This document shows positions 10,394-19,511 of a stretch of DNA of 64,000 nucleotides, piece by piece. Origin of the DNA: Lolium rigidum (Eukaryota; Streptophyta; Magnoliopsida; Poales; Poaceae). A program made the translations under genes and the position numbers. The stretch lies in contig NC_061513.1 in the NCBI RefSeq assembly GCF_022539505.1, positions 183,612,017 through 183,676,016 of the forward strand, read 5' to 3'. Position 1 is the stretch's first letter, and the number at the start of each line of letters is the position of its first letter. The notes beneath the pieces were generated by a model. That model was not told the DNA's origin. It did no database searches and saw nothing but the letters and a program-made list of their open reading frames with translations.

Positions 10394-10417
10394 GTGTGTG
10401 TGTGTGTGTGTGTGTGT
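10394..10417. repeat. (GT)12 microsatellite
   Basis: Uninterrupted GT dinucleotide run. Short frames translating it as alternating Val/Cys or His/Thr are artefacts. Confidence 0.9.
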
Positions 10418-11237
10418 TTTGCTTGTTTCTTTTTGTCTCCGGTTCCTGCATGGGAAAGAGAAAGAGCATTCATCCACTTGCTTGGTGCAGACAGCCTGAA
10501 TCATTTGCTCACTCATCATGCGCACCTTTTTACAATCCCACATCTGCACAGAACATTCATTCCCTCCTAGCTCTTCCACACCAATAACCAAATTCTATGG
10601 AATACAAGTAGCAGGCCCACACAGCTTTCCCAGGTCAAATGGTAGCATCATCACTGTTACAACTCCTCGGCATGTATCGTCACTGATGAGCTGTTACATG
10701 CTCTGGGATCCAAGGAACAATATGAGAGATGAATTTGCAATGGTGCAGCAGTGGCAAGATATTCAGCAGAACATGAAGGAACTGCACCATTTCTGATTAG
10801 GTGCGATGAATACCCTGATATTCACCTCTCAATTCACATGTATAACATCATAACATGCAGCTGCCTATCTGGAAATGAAAAGCTAGGGTGCTTCATCCAC
10901 GCAGTTTATATTCGACAGTGTCGCCATTTTCTCTATCTACAATCTGATCCAGCAAACCATCACATCAGTTATTTTAATTTCTAGATTCTTCTCTGAAAGT
11001 TCCTCTAGAGGAGCCATGCCTCAGCAGAAGAATAAACTGACAAAAATTTGAGTTCACAAATGAAGCTAGCATCTTCTTTGACTTCGCAACAAAGAATAAG
11101 TAGATCGCATTGCATGTACTGTACTGAATTATTGACGATAATGACATGATGAATTCTTCTCTCAACCTTAAAGGTTCAAGTGCAAACAGCTTACCACGGT
11201 CAAACTATACAAGGAAACAGAATAGTTGGAAGGCATA
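10418..11237. other. 3' flank/3' UTR region of the racemase-like gene
   Basis: Downstream of the stop codon at 11238 on the minus strand. It has the composition of grass UTR or intergenic DNA. A plus-strand frame at 10518-10796 is open for 92 codons but resembles no family I know and is probably chance. Confidence 0.4.
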
Positions 11238-12007
11238 TCATGGTCTCATTGTTCTTGCGCACATAATGGTATCCTTGACCAAAGCATCCATAGGGTTGAT
11301 ACATTTCTTGAGCAGCGGATCATCATCCGGCAAGATACCAATGAAGTCATCAGATGCAAGGATTATTGTATTCACAGCCTGCACAAGTAGAAGCTGGAGT
11401 GATATTTGCAACAGATTTCTCGCGCCTTCCATGTCCCCCTTTCTAAATGCACTGCAAGCTGGTAACACCACGTGCTCCATGGAAGCCCTATCTGGACGAA
11501 CTACCTCAAAACCCTGATGCGGAAATTTCAGCAAAGAAGAATTTAACCATAGGTTGGAAACTGGATGAGTGAGAAATAGCACCAAGGGAAATTTCAACTA
11601 CAATGTTTCAAGTCATTTCGCTAGCATTAAAGATTCGCAATGGATAAGCTATGCTATCATGTGACTGGCCAACTGGGATTCTGGGAACTGACAAGCTACA
11701 ATATAGACCATAATTCCTGCAGTTAAATGTTTAGAACCGATGTTTTAAGACTAAAGAGCACTATGTAAAGTGACTGGAAGAACACTGAACAAACATTACT
11801 CATATAGGAACTGAGCTGTCATATAAAACTTTTCAGAGGAACACATGTTGCACGAAATTGCAGAAGCAGAGAAACAGAAGAAAACATTCTTTAGAGATCA
11901 AGCTCTTAAATATTCCATGTATCCCCCCAATCTATGGAGCTTAAATAACTCATCATTTATTGAAAGCGTAAAAAAAAAGATAAATATATCACTAACAATC
12001 CACGGCC

Positions 12008-12080
<73 letters not shown>

Positions 12081-12916
12081 GTTGGCTTACCTGGCTCTCC
12101 AGCTTATCAAGATAACAGTCGGTCGTGAAGGTATTCTCGGTAGCTAGAATTCCTATACGAACATTACTTCCATACTCAACAGGTTTAAAGCTTGCAGCTT
12201 TGAGTTCCTTCAAAACAGAATCACCGACATGGAGGAAAGGAACTGAGCAACCCTGTGAAACTTCATCATGCCAGGCATGTAAGAAGTGGCATGGCATTAC
12301 AATGCAGCTTGCTCCAGATTTCTCCAAGACGAGTCTCTTCTTCCTTAGCTTCCCAAGTGCAGTATCACAGTCAGAAGGAAGTTGGGAGCTTTCAGACGAC
12401 AATAACTCTTTCTTGACCAGCGGATCATTGGAGATGACAAAAGGAGGTGTCTCTTCTCCATCTCGGGTACTCCAATACACAAGCTTCTCTAAAAATCTGA
12501 GAGAGAGAACGGCAGATGCTCCCATTACTCCTATTGTGCCAGATAGATGACTGGTGGCGCCACTTCTCGAAGCAGGGGAACTCCCATACAAATTCTTTGG
12601 GTCAGAGGAGTTGATAATGCTGCTGGTCTTGAGAACATTTAGAGGCGATCTGGCACTAAAAGAAAAGCCCGAATACTGGGATCTACAAGAAGTCCATCTT
12701 CTGCTTGCACCATCCACATGATGCAGTTGATAATAGATGGAGCATTGAGATGTGGACAGGCTCCTGTTAAAACAGTTTGGATCATGATGTCAAAACTGTG
12801 GCACTGTGCATTAATGGATACAAACACTAAAAACAAGTAAACACTGAGCTGAATTTCGAGAAGTGGCAGAAGCAGGTGTGAGTAGCAACTGACCTCTGTG
12901 GAGAAATCTGAACCAT
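11238..12916 (-). CDS. Asp/Glu racemase-family protein, plastid-type plant homologue
   Basis: Three coding exons give 302 aa in one phase-consistent frame: 12894-12916 (23 nt, start ATG at 12916), 12091-12700 and 11238-11513. Introns are GT-AG: 12701-12893 (193 bp) and 11514-12090 (577 bp). The product begins MVQISPQRRWTSC and has a Ser/Arg-rich N-terminus (about residues 1-58) that could be a plastid transit peptide. The racemase fold follows: GTIGVMGASAV (about 63-72), SGASCIVMPCH with Cys145, FLHVGDSV, RIGILATENT, GFEVVRPDRASMEHVVLPA, and IILASDDFIGILP (about 261-273). The family interconverts L and D forms of acidic amino acids with two Cys residues. Here the first Cys is present, but the position of the second (GCTE in bacteria) reads ASDD, so Ser replaces Cys. 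I recall the Arabidopsis homologue also lacking it. Function is therefore uncertain. Codon structure is intact and free of stops. Confidence 0.87.
12011..12077. repeat. (AG)33 microsatellite in intron 2 of the racemase-like gene
   Basis: On the gene's sense strand this is a CT/TC run of about 67 nt that starts only 12-13 nt after the 5' splice donor (12089-12090). An open frame running through it as Ser-Leu repeats is intron read-through. Confidence 0.93.
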
Positions 12917-12975
12917 GGCAGCCTGTGGAGTCTGAACACCAAACTCTGTGTAGGAAGGTTGGGGAAGAACGTAAG
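12917..12975 (-). other. 5' UTR part of the first coding exon, racemase-like gene
   Basis: The exon that holds the start codon seems to begin at 12975, directly after a TGCTTTTGCAG acceptor (intron sequence from 12976). This implies at least one further untranslated exon upstream, between 12976 and about 14200. Confidence 0.6.
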
Positions 12976-14361
12976 CTGCAAAAGCACAGCTAAAGTTAGA
13001 AGACTATTGTTTCAGTAGATGGATCGTGATAGCAGCAGCTGCATGCATCTAATTGGTGGGAGTGCGGTTGTAGATATTAGGCTACTATCTATGTCTAACC
13101 TGTCAAGCTAGCGATAACAATCATTATGCATTATGACAGAAGGAGGTAGAGGAACATTGACAGAGAGGAATCTCAATTATTGAAGTGGACCGAAGCGGCT
13201 GCCCTGTTTTTATCTTTGGTGAGGAGTGAGATCTAACCAACAGAGAAGCTCCTTGGAAGACTATGATTGATAACTTGGGAAACTGCTTACAGATTAACCA
13301 AATTAGGCCATCTCTTCAGCTCTTAACATACATCCATCTAACTCCGGGTCATTGTGGTCTGCTTACGAATTATTAATCAGCTTCAGGCTTCAGCTGTTAA
13401 AGGGGGCAGATAAAAACAGTTACAGCTCTGGTTTTCACCATGAGAAAAGGCAAGCAAGAACGTAGAACAGAATGCCTACAGTCCTAAAGGACAAAATTCA
13501 CATGGGTCTCGGTGGGGGGCTAAAGCTCAGCTCATGTCCTTTCCTCTGCTCTCGTTATCCGCCAGACATTAACAGAGAGCAAGAGACAGGGAACAGTCAC
13601 TTGTACATGCAATCTTGATTCTTTATGTTGTTACACAATATAAATATACAAATGCTAGGACTGCAGTACTGCTGCGAATGGTGGACCACCTCATAATAGA
13701 GCAAACTTTTGTGACGATCAGCTAGCTCCTATCAGTTTCACCATTATTCCTTGCAGCAAGTTTTAAATGCAGATTACAAACAGAAAGTGTTATATTAGGC
13801 TATTAGTTCAAGATTGTCAACAATATGGTAAATACAAAGTTACTGGACAATTCAGATAGCTTAACTAAGGCCTTTATTCATTCTTTTGCCCACACAAGAA
13901 AATAATGGACCAAAAGTTCAGGAACTAGTCTTTTTGAAGAGAGCAATATGATGATTTAGCCAGACTTATATTACAACGAAAATCAACAATTTATTCCATG
14001 CAGATAGCACGCCATACATCGAAGTTGCTCCAGAGATATAGCGGGCAACATATATGAAAGAACACGGAAACACTTCTTGTAACTTGCAACAAAACAAGTA
14101 ACAAACTGTTAGAAGGGTGGTACAATATCAGTAGTCGTAACAATGTAAAAAAAAACATCAATAACATTACTGCGGAAATAAACCTGATCAAAATTGTAGA
14201 GTTTGAGCATTCAATACAAATGAGAATAGTAAAGATTACAGTAAGTGATACATGAGAACCAGAATCAGGCTATCATTCCATCTATCTTGAGCAGCTCAGC
14301 AATCAGATGATGGAAATGAACTACATAGATAAGGGGCTCCGACAAACTGACTGTAAAGTGT
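12976..14361 (-). other. Spacer between two minus-strand genes (5' region of one, 3' UTR of the other)
   Basis: It should contain the 5' UTR intron, upstream exon and promoter of the racemase-like gene, and the 3' UTR of the membrane-protein gene next to 14361. I could not place a TATA box or polyadenylation site with confidence. No transposon ends were seen. Confidence 0.5.
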
Positions 14362-16556
14362 CTACTTCAGTTTTGACTTCGCCGAACTTTGCAGTGGCTT
14401 AGAGATAGAAACAGACTGGCTGCTTCTCGCTTTCTTCTTTATATTGTAAGTTATTGACATGAATGAACATATCAGCGCAATCAAAATGGTAGGGTAGACA
14501 TAGACTGGTTCTGTTGCTTCACTGTTCATGGGCTTCCGGAAGAGCGCATCTTTCACTAGACCCCAGATAACCAGAAGGGTTCCAAACAAGATCATCCTCC
14601 CAGGATTAATGACGCCAACAAGTGCTCCAGCAACACAGAAGTAGCTTCCAGCAAGCATCTGATTCAGGAGAGAGGGTGTGTATAATGTTAACTTGTGAAG
14701 AGTTGTCACAAACGTATTTCTCATAAAGAGTTGCAACATCAGTTAAAGAAAAGCACCTCTAGACGCTGTAGATCAATTACTGCTGAAGCATTCTTAACTT
14801 CTGTCAGATTGTATATGTCGAACAAGTCACTCCACCTTGGAAATGTCATGCTCATGCTTGTGGTGATGTTGCTAACTATAGCTCCCGGGAAAAGCATGGC
14901 CTTAACAACAGCTGGTGGGAATATCTCATTTGAGACCAACTGCGAAGAAGTAATTTGAATTGGTGTTGTGCATATGCCTGCTCTACAAGGGACCCTGAAA
15001 TAGCATAAGGAGATAAGGAAAGCTACCTGGCATATTATGTTGATGGTTACAGAATTACTTCAGTTCAACCTAAAGAATGGCGGTCATCTTTGTTGAAACA
15101 ATCACACAATTACCTACGCATCCGTACTCAGACCTCGGGAGAAAGAGCGGTAAAATGTAGCAGTACAAGGCAGTGTGCAGTTATTGTTACAAACTGAAAC
15201 AGAATGACTGGGCTCTCAAAGGAATTATGACATATAAGCAACATATGAGATCATTCCATCTACAGGCCTTCAATACAGAACTAAACTACAGCAAGCATTT
15301 GGTAATGTCGATCAAAAGTACACACATGCTATCACAGGAAAAAGTCGAACAATCTAGCCCAAATGTCACCACAGAAATGATAAATCAAAAGGAAAAGGAA
15401 AAAAGAAAGGGTGGAAACTACGATTCACAGAAAGCTTATCTTTTTTGTTCTTAAAGTATATTTTGAATATAAAGTTGAAACTTTGAAGTGCAGTAGAAAC
15501 TCTACATGCTATGTCGTGATAAAAAATGTAGTTATCTGAGATGAATTGATACACAAACCAGAAGTCGACTGCATTAGTGCACCACAAAAAGTGATTGCGC
15601 AGCACATGTTGTCATCCTTAAAATTCAGTATGCCTTTGTTGCCATCATTAAAATTCATTAGGCCTTGAAGTGTTCCATATGGTTGAGAAAATCACACGAA
15701 TGCCACCACAAAATCACATTACGAAACATATGCCATAAAGAACAAGGAACTCTTGTGGTGACAGAGAGAACCTAGCAAATTGGTTATTTGCCTCAAATCC
15801 GTTAGTGCGGGTATTAGCACCATCAAGTCAACTCATATTTGCCATGTTTGTTTGTTTAAGTGAATAAATTGTTTGCAAATTTAGTAGGATGTTACCTGCA
15901 GGCATGTGAATTACCATTTTACAAACATGGCATATGTGAAATTCTTGTGCAGGAGTACATTGTGTTTTGTACTTTTGTCCTGTTAATACTGCCTCACATA
16001 TTTGTGGCACAGAAAAAACTATTTCACATGTTCTCAATGGCACCACGCATGGTTCTTTGTTCTCTGCACCAGCATCGATAGAGTTTGCCGTACCTGATTT
16101 AACCACAACAAGAACATGAAACAATATGCACCAGCATGAAACTAAACATTATTGTATACCAGCACGAAAAGCTGCAAACGTCAAGTACAGGCCTAGATCT
16201 TGTTACGACTGAACACGGGATCTCGCCCTTAACAGGTAAGCGCTGCTAGCAATCAGAGATATTACGATCCCTATGCTTTTATATTCTTCGAATTGCAAGA
16301 GAGATTCAGAGAATAGTTGGATAAATCCGCATGATTGTTGGCAAGACGATCGGAGAATTATGGCTGACCTGAAGAGCGGGATCTGGAGGATGATGAGCAG
16401 GAAGTAGACGCGGGAGGCGTAGAAGGAAATCCGGCGGCTGGTCCACCCGCCTCCTCTCACCATCCGCCGCTGCACCTGGGGCGGCCCCGCCGCCACGGGC
16501 TTCGAGGAGCTCGCCCTGGCCTCCGCCGCTCTCTCTTTCTTCGTCTGGGGCGCCAT
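14362..16556 (-). CDS. Uncharacterised plant membrane protein, 240 aa, 3 exons
   Basis: Exons are 16369-16556 (start ATG at 16556), 14757-14994 and 14362-14658; they join in phase to 240 aa. Introns are GT-AG: 14995-16368 (1374 bp) and 14659-14756 (98 bp). The product starts MAPQTKKERAAEARASSS, a basic Ala/Ser-rich cytosolic-like tail. Hydrophobic segments lie at about 46-62 (VYFLLIILQIPLF), 146-161, 164-177 and 194-212 (YPTILIALICSFMSITY). A conserved middle block has LVSNEIFPPAVVKAMLFPG, LFDIYNLTEVK and DLQRLE, and the end is Lys/Ser-rich, SKPLQSSAKSKLK. I recognise it as a conserved single-copy plant family of unknown function (Arabidopsis homologues are annotated only as transmembrane proteins). 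The last five residues KSKLK fit a KxKxx ER-retrieval signal, which suggests an ER location (inference). The frame is intact and consistent with a live gene. Confidence 0.87.
15609..15663. repeat. Short tandem duplication in intron 1 of the membrane-protein gene
   Basis: Two 26-bp units (15609-15634 and 15638-15663) share CATC.TTAAAATTCA.TA.GCC. No element boundaries are visible around them. Confidence 0.6.
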
Positions 16557-16788
16557 GGCTCCCTAGCTTGGCTACAGCTGTCCCCCGTCTCTTGTGTTGT
16601 TCTGTCGATCAGTTCATCGCCTTGACGAGCTAAGCAAAAGAGATACTCGTAGATTAATGTTACTACGTAGTATTATTTTTGATGTAAAATGCCAGATTAA
16701 TAAATCCGCACCTCCACCTCATCTATAGCTGTCTGCTATGTCCACGAGAGCAGAAACAGATCGACTCCACGGGACACATATAGACTTA
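16557..16788 (-). promoter_or_regulatory. 5' UTR and proximal promoter region of the membrane-protein gene
   Basis: Only about 230 bp separate the start codon at 16556 from the TIR element at 16789. The core promoter must lie here or within the element. I see no clear TATA box on the minus strand. Confidence 0.4.
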
Positions 16789-17779
16789 GTGTGTGTTTGG
16801 TTATCCGGGCAACTCAGAAAATTTCATCTTCACACAGATTTTCTGGAGGAACATGTGTTTGTTAGCCGTATCAACTAATCTCAGCTATCCCACCTCATAC
16901 GGAAAAAGCTCCTCAGCTAGGTCCGGTTGTGAAGCTCAAATCGAGCTTCACAACTCAGCCTAGCTGAGTCCATCCCGCAAAATCGCACCGTGGACCCTCC
17001 AGACCCCCAACTCCCACATCTTTCCCATTCATTTGCATCAACGACAAGCCCCTGAGCCCGAGGCTCCTCCGTCGGCCATCCTCCGCCTCTCCCGTAGCCA
17101 CCCACCTACCGAGTCCCCAGTGACCTAAGCCGCCGCCAGCAGGAGCAAGGGCCGCCGCCTCCGAGCAGAAGCAAGCGCCGCCTCCAGATCTCCCGTCAGC
17201 CGAGCCCGAGGCCCAGGCTCCTCCGTCGGCCACCGTCGTCATACCACAGGCCGTCTTCCGCCTCTCCCTTCGGCAGCCATCCTCACGCGTCCCCAGCCAC
17301 CCCCGCCGCCGCCGAGTAGAAGCAACGGTCGCGCCGCCGTCGAGAAGCAGCAACGGTCTGGCCGCCTCCCTCCCCATCTCACGCCGGTTGCCCACTTGTT
17401 CTCCCGCCGAGCAGCAGCAACAGGCACACCACCGCCCGCCGGCGCGTCGCCCACCGCCAACCACCTCGCGCCGCCGGAGCTCCACTGCCCGCCGTCGACG
17501 CTCCACCGCACCCTGCCATGTTGTTCCAGAGACAGGGACCCGATTGATTTTTTAAATTTTATTAAGGGTCTTTTGTGTAAGAGTTTGGACTGGTATGCAA
17601 TTTCTTATGTTTTCGGCCAATCTCAACCCAGAGATGTTGCCAAACAATGTATTGGTTCAGATTATCTCAACACAAACGGGCTACCAAACATGCCATAAAA
17701 TCTCAACTCAGCTTGTATGAGATGAGATATCTCAAGTGGGAGAGCAAATTTGAGTTGCCCCGGGCTACCAAACACACCC
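16789..17779. mobile_element. TIR element (Harbinger/Tourist-like) with GC-rich cargo
   Basis: The ends are inverted repeats of about 28 bp: left GTGTGTGTTTGGTTATCCGG, right (reverse complement) GGGTGTGTTTGGTAGCCCGG, both continuing into CAACTCA. Flanking triplets are TTA (16786-16788) and TAA (17780-17782), so the expected 3-bp duplication is imperfect. The centre (about 17000-17520) is GC-rich, with Arg/Gly/Ala-rich open frames on the minus strand and no recognised domain. The outer parts are AT-rich. No transposase is present, so it is non-autonomous. Confidence 0.7.
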
Positions 17780-17912
17780 TAAGTCTTGTTGAGTCCCTGT
17801 GCTCAGCTTTGTATGCTTTGTTTCAGACAAAGTCGCTCCAACAAATTAGATCGACATCGACGAGTAGCTTGGGATTCCCAGGTGGCAGCTTGGAATCTAT
17901 GGGCTGGGACGT
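17780..17912 (+). repeat. Element A 5' LTR remnant, left piece
   Basis: Matches the 3' LTR at about 52490-52612 (for example TAGCTTGGGATTCCCA and GGAATCTATGGGCTGGGACG). It is cut on the left at the TIR element and on the right by insertion of element 1. The rest of this LTR continues at 33063. Confidence 0.8.
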
Positions 17913-18277
17913 TGATGCGTGTAGTTGACACGTCCGTTGGGAACCCCAAGAGGAAGGTGTGATGCGCACAGTAGCAAGTTTCCCTCAGTAAGAAACCAAG
18001 GTTTAATCGAACCAGTAGGAGTCAAGAAGCACGTTGAAGGTTGATGGCGGAGGAGTGTAGTGCGGCGCAACACCGGGGATTCCGGCGCCAACGTGGAACC
18101 CGCACAACACAATCACCGAACTTTGCCCCAACGTAACAGCGAGGTTGTCAATCTCACCGGCTTGCTGTAAACAAAGGATTAGATGTATAGTGTGGATGAT
18201 GATGGTTGTTTGCGAAGAACAGTAAAGAACAATTGCAGCAGTTTGTATTTCAGATGTAAAGAATAGGACCGGGGTCC
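17913..18277 (-). repeat. Element 1 left LTR, first piece
   Basis: Continues at 25252-26493 after the nested element 2. It matches 31459-31822 of the other LTR; differences fall mainly at CAG/CTG motifs (for example CAGATG at 18251 against CGGATG). Confidence 0.9.
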
Positions 18278-18490
18278 TGTTATCACCAGAATTTAACCGA
18301 GTCAGAGGTGGGCCGCAATCAAGATGGGCTTAAAGAAATATACATGAAGGATTACGTGAATCGGCCTGTTATACCAAGTTGGGTTTAATTGCCCTTGTAT
18401 CTGTAAAATATTAGATCGCATCTTAGTTTAGAAAGTAGAATCTTACTCGTGCACGGTTTGGTGCACGCCCACATTAGAAAGTCCCCTGGA

Positions 18491-18500
18491 CTATAAATAT
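18491..18500 (+). promoter_or_regulatory. TATA box of element 2 5' LTR
   Basis: CTATAAATAT. The same motif occurs in the 3' LTR at about 24289-24298. Transcription would start about 30 bp downstream. Confidence 0.6.
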
Positions 18501-18613
18501 GTACCTAGGGTTTATAGAATAAACAACAACTCACGTTCAACCCAAAACAAACCAATCTCGGCGCATCGCCAACTCCTTCGTCTCGAGGGTTTCTATCGGA
18601 GTAGCGACATGTC

Positions 18614-18640
18614 GCCTAGATCGCATCTTGCGATCTAGGC
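18614..18640 (+). repeat. Perfect hairpin in element 2 5' LTR
   Basis: Twelve-bp arms GCCTAGATCGCA and TGCGATCTAGGC separated by three bases. In the 3' LTR the stem is 15 bp (24408-24440), because that copy reads GCTGCC where this one reads GTCGCC. Confidence 0.9.
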
Positions 18641-19511
18641 AGCACAAGCCCCACGTTGTTCATGCGTTGCTCGTCTTGAAGCGCTTTTGATGGCGAGCAA
18701 CGTAGTTATCATAGATGTGTTAGGGTTAGCATTGTTCTTCGTTTAAGCATGCTTACGTAGTGCAACCCTTGCATATCTAGCCGCCCTCACACCTATCTCG
18801 GTGTGGGGGCGGCACCCCGCTTGATCATTATTCGGTAGATCCGATCCGTTACGATTGCTCCTTGTTCTACAAGGATTAGTTTAATATCCGCAATAGTTAG
18901 GCCTTACAAAGGGGGAGGATCCGGTGGCACGTAGGGTGGCGTTCGCAAGTCCTAAACAGGATGTTCCGAGGATCAACTTCATGTTGGTTTTTAGGCCTTG
19001 TTTAGGATCGGCTTACGAGCACCGTGCGTGGCCGCGAGGCCCAACCTGGAGTAGGATGATCCGATTATGCGGTGAAAACCCTAAATCGTCGTAGATCTTA
19101 TTAGCTCTATCTTGATCAAGCAGGACCACCAAGTATTCGTGCACCCCGTACGAATCATGGGTGGATCGGCTCTTTGAGCCGATTCACGAGATAACCCGAG
19201 AGCCGATCGAGGCTCGTATTTAATGTTTACATGTATGCCCTGCGAGAAACTAAGCGAGGCATCCCCATCACCTTCCCGACCAGGTATAGGTCGGGTGGCA
19301 CGCCCTTGCACTTCGCATCGCCGCGTGTGACCGAGAAGAGCATTGCGGGCCGTCGCTCGGAGGGGTCTCGGCCAGCCGCGGCTCTAGGCTCTTCCCGGCT
19401 CTACGGTGTTGACAAGGCCGCTGCCCGTCGGTGGGTTTTGGCAGTCAACACATTCTCGGCACGCCGGTGGGACAAACGTCTACATCAACCACATCGCCAT
19501 CTACATCCGAG

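Larger units (their letters stand above)
18278..19450 (+). repeat. Element 2 5' LTR
   Basis: 1173 bp, nearly identical to 24076-25251. It holds a TATA box at about 18491 and a series of strong inverted repeats downstream of it (18614-18640, 18665-18702, 18780-18813, 19164-19182). Confidence 0.92.

Noticed and set aside
10396..10591. Frames through the GT microsatellite
   Set aside because: Alternating Cys/Val or Thr/His are simple-repeat products.
10518..10796. 92-codon plus-strand frame downstream of the racemase-like gene
   Set aside because: No recognisable family, no splice context, and it lies in the probable 3' flank of a minus-strand gene.
11992..12090. Ser-Leu repeat extension of racemase exon 2
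   Set aside because: Intron read-through over (CT)n; a GT donor at 12089-12090 joins in phase to the exon at 11513.
16955..17511. 183-aa and 90-aa minus-strand frames in the TIR element
   Set aside because: Low-complexity Arg/Gly/Ala composition in GC-rich cargo, without splice signals or a domain.
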